From Hyunsoonleella ulvae (GTDB lineage Bacteria; Bacteroidota; Bacteroidia; Flavobacteriales; Flavobacteriaceae): a stretch of 64,000 bases of DNA. Position numbers and translations under genes: made by a program. Shown piece after piece: positions 37,146 through 48,000 of this stretch. How positions within the stretch are numbered: position 1 is the stretch's first letter; each line of letters begins with the position of its first letter. Where the stretch lies: the NCBI RefSeq assembly GCF_016827605.1, contig NZ_JAEPJQ010000005.1, positions 124,001-188,000 of the forward strand, given 5' to 3'. The notes below the pieces were generated by a model, which did no database searches, had not been told where the DNA came from, and was given only the letters and a program-made list of their open reading frames with translations.

Positions 37146-38429
37146 CTAAAGATTTTCAAAGGTTTTTAATGTCTTTACAATAATTGAAACACAATCCAGT
37201 AACTGTTCTCTTGTAATAACCAAAGGAGGAGCAAAACGAATAATGTTACCATGGGTAGGTTTTGCCAATAAACCATTATCCCTTAAAGCCAAACAAATAT
37301 CCCAAGCCATATTGTTTTTTTCTTCATCATTAATTACAATAGCATTTAACAACCCCTTTCCTCTTACCAATTTAACTACATTACTGTTTTGTATGTAAGC
37401 CTCTAATTCGCTTCTAAACAATTTACCTAAAACATCTGCTCTTTCAGCTAAATTTTCCTGTTCAACCACTTCTAAAGCGGCAATAGCTACCGCAGCTGCT
37501 ACTGGATTACCTCCAAAAGTACTGCCATGATTGCCAGGCTTAATAACATTCATAATATTATCATTAGCCAAAACTGCGCTTACAGGGTATGCACCGCCAC
37601 TAAGTGCTTTTCCTAGTATTAAAACATCTGGCTTTACATCTGGAGTACCCGAACAGTTTTTAGTTTCACAGGTGCAATTTCCACACGTAGCCAATAACCT
37701 TCCCGTACGAGCAATTCCTGTTTGTACTTCATCAGCAATAAACAGCACGTTATATTTTTCACAAAGCGCCTTTGCTGCAATTAAATAACCATCACTTGGC
37801 ACATATACTCCAGCTTCCCCCTGTATAGGTTCCACCAAAAAACCTGCGATATTTGCATTGGTTTTTAATGTATTTTCTAACTCTAGTAGGTTATCATATT
37901 CAATTTTAATAAAACCTTTTGTATACGGGCCAAAGTTTTCTCGAGCTACCGGGTCGTTTGAAAATGATATGATAGTGGTAGTCCTTCCATGGAAATTATT
38001 TTTACAAACTACAATTTCGGCTTCATTTTCATTAATACCTTTTACCTCATAAGCCCATTTTCTGGCAATTTTTAAAGCTGTTTCTACAGCCTCAGCACCA
38101 GTATTCATTGGTAAAAGTTTGTCAAACCCAAAAAGTTCAGTAGCATACTTCTCGTATTTCCCTAACATGTCATTGTAAAATGCTCTTGAGGTAAGCGTTA
38201 ATGTCTGGGCTTGCTCTAGCATAACGTTAACAATTTTAGGGTGACAATGCCCTTGGTTTACTGCTGAATATGCAGATAGGAAATCATAATACTTTCTTCC
38301 TTCAACATCCCATACATACACACCTTTCCCTTTAGTTAATACCACAGGAAGTGGGTGATAGTTGTGAGCGCCATACTTATTTTCTAATGCAATTGCTTCT
38401 TTTGATGTTAATTGTCCTAAAACAGCCAT
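37146..38429 (-). CDS. rocD: Ornithine--oxo-acid transaminase
   Basis: 427 residues from the ATG at 38429. The frame extends to 38486, but the ATG gives the conserved start [27 protein letters not shown] pyridoxal-phosphate enzyme converting ornithine to glutamate semialdehyde. [15 protein letters not shown], the [11 protein letters not shown] and the Schiff-base K in [16 protein letters not shown] are present. Between the last two lies a short Cys-rich insert ([11 protein letters not shown]) not needed for the fold as I recall it. Stand-alone gene. Confidence 0.92.
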   Translation of the reverse strand: MAVLGQLTSKEAIALENKYGAHNYHPLPVVLTKGKGVYVWDVEGRKYYDFLSAYSAVNQGHCHPKIVNVMLEQAQTLTLTSRAFYNDMLGKYEKYATELFGFDKLLPMNTGAEAVETALKIARKWAYEVKGINENEAEIVVCKNNFHGRTTTIISFSNDPVARENFGPYTKGFIKIEYDNLLELENTLKTNANIAGFLVEPIQGEAGVYVPSDGYLIAAKALCEKYNVLFIADEVQTGIARTGRLLATCGNCTCETKNCSGTPDVKPDVLILGKALSGGAYPVSAVLANDNIMNVIKPGNHGSTFGGNPVAAAVAIAALEVVEQENLAERADVLGKLFRSELEAYIQNSNVVKLVRGKGLLNAIVINDEEKNNMAWDICLALRDNGLLAKPTHGNIIRFAPPLVITREQLLDCVSIIVKTLKTFENL

Positions 38430-38626
38430 TTTAAAAAATTTAAAAATACTTAATTCGTAAATGTATAACCTGTAGTGATTAAACATCTATAATTAATCTC
38501 GCATAACGAGTAAAATAACCATTCCTTCTGTACCTTTATTCTTCCGAGAATTCGAAAAAGCAGCGTGGGAGAGAAATCATCCCTGGATAGGAATGCAATT
38601 TAACAAATAATAACTTTTTTTAGAAA

Positions 38627-39013
38627 TTATTCCGACAATCTACTTGAAAGCGATGAAATTTGAAGTTCTAAACGTTTCAGTTCCCTTAATAAAGCATTTT
38701 TATCCATCTGCATCCAAGCAAATATTTTTAGCATACTAACACCTATAAGGAATATAAGACTTCCAGTGGCCCATTTAATAAGTTCTGAAGTACTATCTAC
38801 ATTTAAAAACTGTACAATACAGTAAATAAATAATCCAAAAAACACCAGAGTCATAAAGTTCATCATGTACATAATCCATTTATTTTTTCCTCTGAATAAA
38901 CCCCAAATCATCTGAAGTACATTTTGTTCTTCTAATTCATCATAGAATTTACTTTCCTCTTCGTTTAAAGTTTCCTTTATAAGCTTATCGATATCTTCCA
39001 TATTAGTTTTCAT
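38627..39013 (-). CDS. Small membrane protein of a sigma operon, DUF6768-like
   Basis: 128 residues. An acidic N-terminal helix (MEDIDKLIKETLNEEESKFYDELEEQN) is followed by two membrane helices (about 50-68 and 80-97) and a C-terminal coiled coil (KNALLRELKRLELQISSL). Overlaps the ECF sigma gene by 11 nt. Probably the membrane partner of that sigma factor. It resembles DUF6768 as I remember it, a family found beside such sigma factors. Confidence 0.65.
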   Translation of the reverse strand: MKTNMEDIDKLIKETLNEEESKFYDELEEQNVLQMIWGLFRGKNKWIMYMMNFMTLVFFGLFIYCIVQFLNVDSTSELIKWATGSLIFLIGVSMLKIFAWMQMDKNALLRELKRLELQISSLSSRLSE

Positions 39014-39548
39014 AAGTATAATGTTTTAAAAGTTTTTTTAATTTTTCTCTAGAGTGAAACAATCTAGATTTAGCAGTACCAACAGATATGTTCAATATTT
39101 TACTTACTTCTTTAAGAGAACAATCCTCAGTATAAAACAACCTGAGCACTTCTTGCTGATGCATTGGTAATTTTTTAATTGCATCAAGTAATTTGAATTT
39201 AATCAGGGTATTATCGTTTTTATCGTCTATCACAACTACATTTTCTTGTTCTTTCTCTAATTGATTTAAATGATGACGAATTCTTGATGTTTTATTTAGC
39301 CAATCCATTGAATTATTACATACGATACGTAATGCCCAGCTCCCAAAGCGCTCTGGTTTTTCTAACTGGTAAATTTTATCAATAATTACCGTCCAACTTT
39401 CTTGTGCAATATCTTTAGCAACATCAGCATCTTTAACTATCCAATATGCTTTTTCACAAAATGGTTTGTGCCATCGTCTAACCAACTCCGCTATCTCTTG
39501 CTTGTATCCAGATTGGACTTTCAAAACGATATCCTTGTCCGTTTTCAT
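39003..39548 (-). CDS. ECF RNA polymerase sigma factor
   Basis: 181 residues. Region 2 (about 15-85: ELVRRWHKPFCEKAYWIVKDADVAKDIAQESW) and region 4 (about 120-175: MHQQEVLRLFYTEDCSLKEVSKILNISVGTAKSRLFHSREKLK) are both intact. It starts with a 4-nt ATGA-type overlap on the SRPBCC gene and itself overlaps the membrane protein gene, so the three are translationally coupled. Stimulus unknown. Confidence 0.9.
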   Translation of the reverse strand: MKTDKDIVLKVQSGYKQEIAELVRRWHKPFCEKAYWIVKDADVAKDIAQESWTVIIDKIYQLEKPERFGSWALRIVCNNSMDWLNKTSRIRHHLNQLEKEQENVVVIDDKNDNTLIKFKLLDAIKKLPMHQQEVLRLFYTEDCSLKEVSKILNISVGTAKSRLFHSREKLKKLLKHYTYEN

Positions 39549-40033
39549 CTAAATAGTTTAAAAATAAAACGCCATAAACGCACCCACAAACTCCATTTTG
39601 TAAATACTTTGGTTTCAAAAAAATTGTTTTCAATCCTATCAAAAGCATTTTCTATTAAAGCATCATGTAGCCAACGTATAACTATTGACCATTTAAGTGT
39701 AGCAAAACCCTCTGTACTCATAACTATCTTATGACTTACGCAGGTAGAATTTTCATTTACACTCTTAATTTCAAATTTGTGAAAACCATTAAATCCTTTA
39801 GGTTCTAAAAACGTGAATGTGATGTGGCTATCTGGGGAAAATTCAGTTACCTTATACCGAATAATACCATGACCTCCGCTTGATCCTACTTTAAGCCCAT
39901 CTTTAAATCGCATTGCGGGCCAATAATTTTTAGGCCATACTTTATCATCCTTTTGAGATAATGTTAGTATTAAAGCTGTTATTCTAGCTTTAGGTTGGTC
40001 AATGATACGCTTATGGGTATTTTTCACTTTCAT
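39545..40033 (-). CDS. SRPBCC (START-like) family protein
   Basis: 162 residues. The pattern WPAMRFKDGLKVGSSGGHGIIRYKVTEFSPDSHITFTFLEPKGFNGFHKFEIK is the strand-rich START/SRPBCC hydrophobic-pocket fold, ending with a long helix. No catalytic residues visible. First gene of the ECF sigma operon, unusual as a sigma partner. It might bind a small lipid-like signal, but that is speculation. Confidence 0.75.
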   Translation of the reverse strand: MKVKNTHKRIIDQPKARITALILTLSQKDDKVWPKNYWPAMRFKDGLKVGSSGGHGIIRYKVTEFSPDSHITFTFLEPKGFNGFHKFEIKSVNENSTCVSHKIVMSTEGFATLKWSIVIRWLHDALIENAFDRIENNFFETKVFTKWSLWVRLWRFIFKLFR

Positions 40034-40142
40034 TTCTTATATAAAGACGGTAAAAAACTAAAAAGGTTCATTTTATTTTTTGTAAAAGTGAAAATCTCTT
40101 AAAGTTAATAGAAATAAATAAACATTTATTTCGTGCTATTGT

Positions 40143-40150
40143 TATTTTTG
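40143..40150 (+). promoter_or_regulatory. Candidate -7 box of rlmD (possible leaderless start)
   Basis: TATTTTTG matches TAnnTTTG and ends 4 nt before the rlmD ATG, the same spacing as at aroQ. No TTG at the ideal -33 position. Confidence 0.4.
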
Positions 40151-40154
40151 CAGC

Positions 40155-41570
40155 ATGCCAAGAAGAAGAAATTCCAAAAGAAAAATTTTTGAACATCTAG
40201 AGGTTATTGATGCGGGAGCCAAAGGAAAAACCATAGCTAAAGCACCCGATGGTAAGGTTGTTTTTTTACCAAATGCCGTTCCCGGAGATGTAGTTAACGT
40301 ACAAACGTTTAAAAAACGTAAAGCCTATTACGAAGGGAAGGCCATACACTTTCATAAGTTATCTGATAAACGCGTAACACCAGAGTGCAACTATTTTGGG
40401 ACTTGTGGTGGTTGCAAGTGGCAAGATATGGGCTACGAACATCAATTGTACTACAAACAAAAAGAGGTAGTTAATAATTTAACTAGAATTGGGCATGTAG
40501 ATTTGCCAGAAGTCACACCAATATTAGGCTCAAAAAAACAATATTTTTATCGTAATAAAATGGAATTTTCATTTAGCGATAGCCGTTGGTTAACAGAGGA
40601 GGAAATTCAATCTGACAAAGATTTAGGAGATAGAAATGCATTAGGCTTTCACATTCCAGGAATGTGGGATAAGATTTTGGATATTGATAAGTGCCATTTA
40701 CAAAGAGACCCTTCTAATGCAATAAGAAATTCAGTAAAACAATTTGCGATTGAAAATGATTTAGAATTTTTCAATACCAGAAACCAAACAGGTTTCTTGC
40801 GTACTATGATGATTCGTACATCAAGTATGGGAGATATTATGGTGCTGGTTCAATTCTATAAAGAAGATAAAGAAAAACGAGAATTACTTTTAAATTTTAT
40901 TTCAGAAGAGTTTCCTGAAATTACCTCGTTGTTATATGTAATCAATGGAAAAGGTAATGATACTATATACGATCAAGACGTAGTTTGTTACGCAGGGCAA
41001 GACCATATTTTTGAAGAGATGGAGGGGCTAAAATTTAAGATAAACGCAAAGTCTTTTTATCAAACAAATTCAGAACAGGCTTATGAATTATATAAAATAA
41101 CACGAGACTTTGCAGGATTAAATGGCGATGAATTGGTATATGATTTATACACAGGTACAGGCACCATAGCCCAATTTGTATCAAAAAAAGCCAAAAAGGT
41201 CATTGGTGTGGAGTCTGTTCCTGACGCCATTGCAGCTGCTAAAGAAAATGCACAATTAAATAACATTAGCAACGTTGAATTCTATGTTGGAGATATGAAG
41301 CAGGTGTTTAATGACGCTTTTATAAAAACCCATGGGCATCCAGATGTTATTATTACCGATCCACCTCGTGATGGTATGCACAAGGATGTTGTTGCGCAAT
41401 TGCTTAATATAGCAGCTAATAAAATTGTTTATGTGAGTTGTAATAGCGCAACACAAGCACGAGATTTGGAGTTATTGAACCATATGTATAAAATAACCAA
41501 AGTACAACCCGTAGATATGTTTCCACAAACATTTCATGTAGAAAATGTAGTACTTTTAGAGAAAAGATAA
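40155..41570 (+). CDS. rlmD: 23S rRNA (uracil(1939)-C(5))-methyltransferase
   Basis: 471 residues. An N-terminal TRAM barrel (about 10-66) precedes an Fe-S cluster motif (Cys78, Cys84, Cys87, with Cys about 176) and the SAM-dependent methyltransferase domain with YDLYTGTGTIAQF (about 333), the DPPRDGM motif (about 404) and nucleophile Cys429 in VYVSCNSATQ. It methylates U1939 (or its equivalent) of 23S rRNA. The two genes downstream (DUF6452, DUF6048) follow 8 nt away, a conserved flavobacterial cluster as I recall. Confidence 0.92.
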   Translation: MPRRRNSKRKIFEHLEVIDAGAKGKTIAKAPDGKVVFLPNAVPGDVVNVQTFKKRKAYYEGKAIHFHKLSDKRVTPECNYFGTCGGCKWQDMGYEHQLYYKQKEVVNNLTRIGHVDLPEVTPILGSKKQYFYRNKMEFSFSDSRWLTEEEIQSDKDLGDRNALGFHIPGMWDKILDIDKCHLQRDPSNAIRNSVKQFAIENDLEFFNTRNQTGFLRTMMIRTSSMGDIMVLVQFYKEDKEKRELLLNFISEEFPEITSLLYVINGKGNDTIYDQDVVCYAGQDHIFEEMEGLKFKINAKSFYQTNSEQAYELYKITRDFAGLNGDELVYDLYTGTGTIAQFVSKKAKKVIGVESVPDAIAAAKENAQLNNISNVEFYVGDMKQVFNDAFIKTHGHPDVIITDPPRDGMHKDVVAQLLNIAANKIVYVSCNSATQARDLELLNHMYKITKVQPVDMFPQTFHVENVVLLEKR

Positions 41571-41578
41571 TTATTGTA

Positions 41579-42130
41579 ATGAAAAAAGTAAGTGTATTAG
41601 CTTTTATACTTCTGTTGGTATGTAACTATAGCTGTGAACGTGATGATTTGTGTCCTGCCGCTACACAAACAACCGCTAGATTATTCATAGAAGCCTTTGA
41701 TGTATCCATACCAGATGACAGTAAGAATATTTTTGGCTTAAGGATAGAAGGCATTAATGAAAACGGAGAAAGTAATGGGGTTTTAGAGAATTATCAAGGT
41801 GTTTCCTCTAGTGAGCTAATATTACCTTTGAGAACAGATGCAGATATGACCCAATATAGATTATATCAAGATTCTACTATAAACGATAACGGTACTCCAG
41901 ATGATACTACTGACGATTTTATAGAAGGAAATGCCGATGTTATTACTATAACCTATATTCGTGAAGACGTGTTTGTCTCCAGAGCCTGTGGTTTTAAAAC
42001 TGTGTTTAACAATGTTCAAATAGAAGTTGATACAGATGATACCGATCAATGGATACAGTCAATTAGAGCCGTAAATGATAACCAAATTGTAGAAAATGAA
42101 GCAGAAGCACATTTTATATTATTGCATTAG
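41579..42130 (+). CDS. DUF6452 family lipoprotein
   Basis: 183 residues. Lipobox VCNYSC (Cys about 19) followed by ERDDLCP, then an all-beta domain with TTARLFIEAFD and ending in the conserved CGFKTVFNNVQIEVD..WI. I recognise this as DUF6452, always next to rlmD in flavobacteria. Function unknown. Its last 35 nt overlap the start of the next gene in another frame. Confidence 0.8.
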   Translation: MKKVSVLAFILLLVCNYSCERDDLCPAATQTTARLFIEAFDVSIPDDSKNIFGLRIEGINENGESNGVLENYQGVSSSELILPLRTDADMTQYRLYQDSTINDNGTPDDTTDDFIEGNADVITITYIREDVFVSRACGFKTVFNNVQIEVDTDDTDQWIQSIRAVNDNQIVENEAEAHFILLH

Positions 42131-42842
42131 TGTAGTATTGATGGTTTTGGTTTGTTCTAAAGCACAGGCCCAAGACGAAAGCACTCCAAAAACCCAAAGC
42201 GATTCTACAGTTGTAAAATTAAAATATGGTTTACGTGTTGGTGTAGATACAGGAAAACTAATACGATCCTTTTTGGATGAAGAATATACTGGCATTGAAT
42301 TAGTTGCAGATTATCGCCTTACCAAAAAGCTTTACATAGCAGGAGAATTGGGGAATGAAGAACGCATTGTAATTACTGATTTTTTAAACACTACAACAAA
42401 AGGAAGTTACGTTAAGGCAGGTATAGATTACAATACATACCAAAATTGGTTGGATATGGACAATATGGTATACTTTGGATCCCGTATTGCATTTAGTACA
42501 TTTAAGCATACTATAAATAAATATCAAATATATAGTACAGATCAGTACTGGGAGCCACAAAATATTGTAGAAGACGCCATTGAAAAAGATGGACTAACTG
42601 CCATTTGGACCGAACTTATCCTGGGTATAAAAGCTGAACTGTTTACTAATCTCTATTTTGGCTTAAATGCGCAACTTAAAGTATTGCTCACAGAGACAAA
42701 ACCCGATAACTTCCAAAACATCTATATCCCTGGATTTAATAAAACCTACGACAGTACGCGAATAGGTGTGGGTTATGGGTATACATTAGCCTACAGGATT
42801 CCACTTTACAAAAAAACCAAGGTTATTGCTCCAGTGAATTAA
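42096..42842 (+). CDS. DUF6048 family outer-membrane barrel
   Basis: 248 residues with a signal peptide (about 1-25, SKAQAQ) and a barrel domain: LKYGLRVGVDTGKLIRS, VADYRLTKKLYIAGELGNE, VYFGSRIAFSTFKHT, YTLAYRIPLY. DUF6048 partner of DUF6452. The ATG lies inside the upstream gene (35-nt overlap). The two likely act together at the outer membrane. Confidence 0.8.
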   Translation: MKQKHILYYCISVVLMVLVCSKAQAQDESTPKTQSDSTVVKLKYGLRVGVDTGKLIRSFLDEEYTGIELVADYRLTKKLYIAGELGNEERIVITDFLNTTTKGSYVKAGIDYNTYQNWLDMDNMVYFGSRIAFSTFKHTINKYQIYSTDQYWEPQNIVEDAIEKDGLTAIWTELILGIKAELFTNLYFGLNAQLKVLLTETKPDNFQNIYIPGFNKTYDSTRIGVGYGYTLAYRIPLYKKTKVIAPVN

Positions 42843-42961
42843 ATATTACTTTACCATAAAGTTAAGGTTTGGTAATTTTACATTTTTACGTAGAAGTACT
42901 TATACCTTTTTTGATAGAAAAGTTTTACATTGGCATATATGTAATTTAAAAGCATCTTATT

Positions 42962-44017
42962 ATGGCCAGTTTAAAATTTACCCTATGGAATGCCGAATGG
43001 TTTAACGAATTATTTACAGGGTCTCCACCTGTATTTAGAGCAGATACAGATAAAGGATATATGACTAAACAACTTATTGGAGATCGCATTAGGGATTTAA
43101 GAGGGGTTATTAATGATGTAGACTCAGATGTTTGGGTTATTGTTGAAGGCCCTAATCAAAGTTCTGAATTACAACTATTTTTTGATAGGCCAGATGTTAT
43201 AGGCGATTGGGAATGTGTCGTGCAGCCTGCAGGAGCCCAAAGTGTAAGTCTTGCAGTGCGAACTGATACAGGAAAGTTTAGTGCTACACCCATAGACTGG
43301 TTTAGTATTGATGGTTCTCCTGAGGCTAATACATTAAAATCAGCAACGAATGAGTTTAGGATGGATACCGACAATGATGGCTTGGACGAGGTACATAAAT
43401 TTGAAAGACGACCTTTATATGCATCAATTAATTTAGCCGATGGAAAATCGTTCAGGGTACTAGGGTTACACCTTAAGAGTAAAGGTGTTTTTCAATCGTT
43501 AGAATGGAGTAAATGGTGGTCTAAATCTGATGGTAATAGAAAAAAGATTGTGGCACAATGTCATCAAATAAGAACCCATTTTTTAAATGACTATCTTACA
43601 AATAGTGCTACAAAAGATATCCCACTTATTGTTTGTGGAGATATTAATGATGGCCCAGGCTTTGATACCAGTGAAATGAAAATTATGGCAAGTGGTGTGG
43701 AACGCTTAATGGGGTCTATATGGCATCCAGAATTGTGTTTGGGCAATGCTATGTTTGACACGCTGAGCGACCGCCATAAAAAGGAATTAAATTTTACCTC
43801 ATTGTATACCGCAAGCTTTAAAGATCCTATTTTTAACAATAGCTACAGAAGATCGTGGATCGATCATATCTTATATTCAAGAGCTCCACAAAACTGGGTG
43901 TCGAATGCAGAAATTTTAATTAATATGAGCAGTGGTAATCCTATTTATAAAGATTTCCCAAAGTCCTCTGATCATTTTCCTGTGACGTGTACAGTATCTA
44001 CAGATAATTTTGTTTAG
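42962..44017 (+). CDS. Endonuclease/exonuclease/phosphatase (EEP) family protein
   Basis: 351 residues and no signal peptide. EEP-fold marks: N-terminal LWNAEWFNEL (metal-binding Asn), an acidic VIVEGPNQ site, LGLHLKSKG, the VCGDINDGPG pair and a final SDHFPV His. Metal-dependent phosphodiester hydrolase; substrate could be nucleic acid, phosphoinositide-like or sphingomyelin. No neighbour decides it. Single-gene unit. Confidence 0.8.
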   Translation: MASLKFTLWNAEWFNELFTGSPPVFRADTDKGYMTKQLIGDRIRDLRGVINDVDSDVWVIVEGPNQSSELQLFFDRPDVIGDWECVVQPAGAQSVSLAVRTDTGKFSATPIDWFSIDGSPEANTLKSATNEFRMDTDNDGLDEVHKFERRPLYASINLADGKSFRVLGLHLKSKGVFQSLEWSKWWSKSDGNRKKIVAQCHQIRTHFLNDYLTNSATKDIPLIVCGDINDGPGFDTSEMKIMASGVERLMGSIWHPELCLGNAMFDTLSDRHKKELNFTSLYTASFKDPIFNNSYRRSWIDHILYSRAPQNWVSNAEILINMSSGNPIYKDFPKSSDHFPVTCTVSTDNFV

Positions 44018-44065
44018 TTGGATTTAGTTTAAACATCTCTTAAACCAATAATTTTAGGAGTATTT

Positions 44066-45070
44066 TTATTTTCTACGTTCGTTGTTTACAGGGCTTCTAC
44101 AAATTAAACAATCTGCCAGATAGGTTATGGAGATTTCGTATATACCATCGGTTCTACCAATGTTTGACGTATTAAAATCATACGAAAAACCAAATCTAAA
44201 ACGTTCTAATTCTACACCAACCAAAGCATTTAAGGAAGTTAGCAAATGGCTATTACCACTATTTTTTGCGGGATTGGTAACAGCCATAGCTCCCACAAAA
44301 AGTTTATTAAACTTTAAAGTAGCAGATAAATCCAAACGATTAAAACGTCCTTGTTGCATATAGTTTGCAGACAATATCATATCATTATAGTCGTAATAAG
44401 GAAACCTATAACTAGCATGTACAGTATAAAAAATATCCAACGGTACATTGCCTTCATCAAAAAAAGAAATATTTGGTTGGTTTAAATGCTTAATCGCAGC
44501 ACCAAGCCATAAATCCGTATCATTACGTCTGTTTTTCTTATCAAATACAAATCCTGCAGTAAAATCTATAAAACCTATATTGTTATTGGCATTCATAGCA
44601 AAAGGGTCTGAACTGACTGGATTTACCATACCGGAATTAATATTTATTTGGTCGGATAATACTAAGTTTCTAAAATTAAAGGACTTCATACCATAGCCTA
44701 CTTCTACTGCTGGCCTAAAATACCAATCGTTATTCAACCCTATGATGTAAGCAAAATTTCCATTAAACTGAAAATGATTATAGCTTGTACTATTTTCACG
44801 TTGGTTTAAAAAACTAAAACCTATACCAATACCATCTTTTGCATTTTCTAACCATGTATTAAAAAATGCATAATCTGTATCTACTTGTAAATCTAAATAA
44901 GGCCATTGTGTACGATGGATTACCCCAAAATAAGTAGCCTGTTCAAATCCAGAGAACGCCGGATTTAAACTTTCTGGCATCATCATATACTGTGAAAAAA
45001 CTGGATCTTGTCCATTTGCTTTGAAACAAAAGCAAACTCCTATAATTGCTATATATAATCTTACTTTCAT
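44066..45070 (-). CDS. PorP/SprF family T9SS membrane protein
   Basis: 334 residues. Signal peptide about 1-20, then QDPVFSQYMMMPESLNPAFSG, the hallmark of the PorP/SprF barrel family, with later RTQWP and LSANYMQQGRFNRLDLSATLKF. These outer-membrane barrels escort a large type B-sorted partner through type IX secretion. It starts 4 nt downstream of the giant surface-protein gene, which fits that job. Confidence 0.93.
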   Translation of the reverse strand: MKVRLYIAIIGVCFCFKANGQDPVFSQYMMMPESLNPAFSGFEQATYFGVIHRTQWPYLDLQVDTDYAFFNTWLENAKDGIGIGFSFLNQRENSTSYNHFQFNGNFAYIIGLNNDWYFRPAVEVGYGMKSFNFRNLVLSDQININSGMVNPVSSDPFAMNANNNIGFIDFTAGFVFDKKNRRNDTDLWLGAAIKHLNQPNISFFDEGNVPLDIFYTVHASYRFPYYDYNDMILSANYMQQGRFNRLDLSATLKFNKLFVGAMAVTNPAKNSGNSHLLTSLNALVGVELERFRFGFSYDFNTSNIGRTDGIYEISITYLADCLICRSPVNNERRK

Positions 45071-45074
45071 TTCT

Positions 45075-48000
45075 TTATTTAATTAAAACCACTACACCTT
45101 TACTTTCTATTTTTTTACCATAGAATGTTTCTCCAGAAAACGTATAATAATAGTTACCGTTCTCGGCAGGATCACCTTTTATTTTACCATCCCAGCCTTC
45201 AATATTCTCATCGTCTTCTTCAGAATACACCATGCTTCCCCAAGTATTATAAATTTCTAATTTTAAACTAGATAATGCTATTTGTGCTGGCAAGAAGTAA
45301 TCGTTTAAGTCATCATTGTTTGGAGTGAACGCATTAGGCATAATTAAGCTGTAGCCTTTTTGTATTTCAAGAGTAATGGTTTTGGTATAAACACAATCAA
45401 AGGGATACACTACGGTTTGGGTTATCTCATAAGTCCCAACAGACTTGTAGGTGTGTACAGGGTTTTCTTCATTTGAAAAAGTGCCATCTCCAAAATCCCA
45501 AGAAACACTAACAAAACTTCCTATTGCTGTATTTGTAAATTGAATGGGGTCTTCAATAGAATAGAAACCAAAGGTATCAAATGCCTCAGCTGAAACTGTA
45601 AAATCGGCGTCTCCCAAAACAGGAATATCTACATTATAAGAAAATGTATTACTACAGCCCAACGCATCAGTGATATCAACAGCTACTAATCCATTGGTAT
45701 CCGTTTGCATTATTTCGTTATTTGCACCTGTTATTGTACCACTAGACCAACTAATCTGATAGGGAGGAACTCCACCACTTGGATTGGCAATAAAAGATTG
45801 TTCTACAACTCTTGTGTCGCAATTATAGTTTGTTATCACTTCAACATCTAAGGCTAAAGGCTCAAAACGATTAATAATAAAGTCTTCTGATATTTCACAT
45901 CCGTTGGCATCTACAATATTTAATGTGTAGTTTCCTGAAGGGATATTACTTAAATCTTCTGTAGTTGCGCCGTTAGACCATTGGTAGGTTAGTGGTAAAG
46001 TGCCACCTGTAATTATTGCGTTTATAGAACCACTATTAGCATCATCACAATCCAAGGCATCTGTTTTTGTTCCAGAAATAGCTAAAGGATCAGGTTCTGT
46101 AATTACGAATGTTTCTGTGATAACGCAAGGCTTACTATCTGTTATGGTAACTGTATATGTTCCAGGTCCAATGTTATTGCGTTCTAAACCTGATGAGGGA
46201 TCATCATCCCAAACAAGATTGATGGGTGATATACCGCCTTCTAGGTTAAGTATAATTCTTGCATCATTTTCTCCAAAACAGGAGACATTAGATACTTGTG
46301 GATTAATCCTGAAAACAGGAGGGGAGTCAATAACCACAGTCTCTTGCTTAACACAATTGGTAGCATCTGTAACCGTAATAACATAGTTTCCTGGAGAAAG
46401 ATTGTTTTGCATCATTCCCGATCCCAAATTACTCCAAGTTATAGTGTAAGGAGCATTTCCACCCGTAATAGAATTTATAGTAATAGACGCATCATTATCA
46501 TTATAACATTCTATTTCTGTTGCCGTATAATCAATAATAATTTCATCTGTTTGGTTAACTATAACCTCCAAGTCATCTATACAGCCCGACCTATCGGTTA
46601 CTGTTACATTGTAGGTTCCGGCTAATAACCCTGTTAAATTTTGGTTTGTACTCACAAAACCATTAGGACCTGACCAACTATACGTATAAGTAAAAATACC
46701 TGGGGAATTTTCAAAGGGTCTTCCTCCAGTAACGTCTATATTTATTGCTCCAGTAGCCTCACCAAAACAAATCACATCAACTTTTGTATCTAAACTTGCT
46801 TGTAGTTCAGGTGGCTCAATAATATTGAAGTTTTCGGTAATAGGACTACAATTGTTAGCATCAATAACCGTTATAACATAATTTCCTGGAGCAAGGTTAG
46901 ATAGGTCTTCATCAGAACTAAAAGGCGTTCCATTTCTTGTCCAGCTATATGTATATGGAGCAGTACCTCCAGACACATCAATTTCAATTTCTCCATCATC
47001 AGCTTGAAAACACGAGATCGTTTCAGGATCAAAGTCTATGTTGCTAAAAACTAATTCATCAGGTTCTGTTATAGTAAACGTTTCATTGTAAGGGCAGCCG
47101 CCATCATCTAAAATTGAAACCGTATAGTCTCCAGGGGCTAAGTTTGATATATCTTCATCAGTACTTACAAAACTATTAGGTCCTATCCAGTTTATTTGAT
47201 AGGGCACACCTGAACTAAATGGTACACCTCCAGTGATATCTATCTCTAAAGCACCTCCATTATCTAAATAACATAGGCTATTGGTTTGTGATGCAGTAAT
47301 GGTTATAGAAGGGTTAACCGTAACTACAATCTCAAAAGTATTACCTACACACATACCAAGGGTTGGGGTTACTGTATAAGTAACGGTAGAAGGAGTCGTT
47401 GTGGTATTAGTCAATGTCTGGCTAATAGTATTTTGGGGCGTTAATTCTTGAGATGCTCCTGTAATTGTCCCTATTGGATTAACAACAGGATTTGCCCATG
47501 TGTAAGTAGTCCCCACAGGTGCAATATCTCCTCCAGAACTATCGGGAGTAATATTAAAAGATGTTCCACTACAGATTATAGTAGATGTATTACCAATATT
47601 TGGTGTTTCATTAACTGTTTGCTCAGAAACTTGAGAAACAATTTCAGAACATCCTCCTGAAGAAAATGTTATCACGGCATAATAATATGCAGTACCTACA
47701 GTTCCTGAAGGTGGTGTATAAGTATTGGTGGTTTCTCCTGCGATAGTAGTTCCAGTTGTGTTGTTGTTTACAGTGTTACTGTACCATTGATATGTAGGTG
47801 TTCCTACGCCGTTGGCAAACGCTACAGACAACGTGTTAAACGTATTGCCAAAACAAATGGTCTCAGAAAGAGGTTGACTGGTAAAAGCTGGAGCAGCATT
47901 TATGATAACTTCTGATGTTTGACTCGTAACACTACATCCAGGTTCATTTTCAGTAACAACTACATAATAGTATAGTGTTCCAACGGTATTGGTTGGTGGT

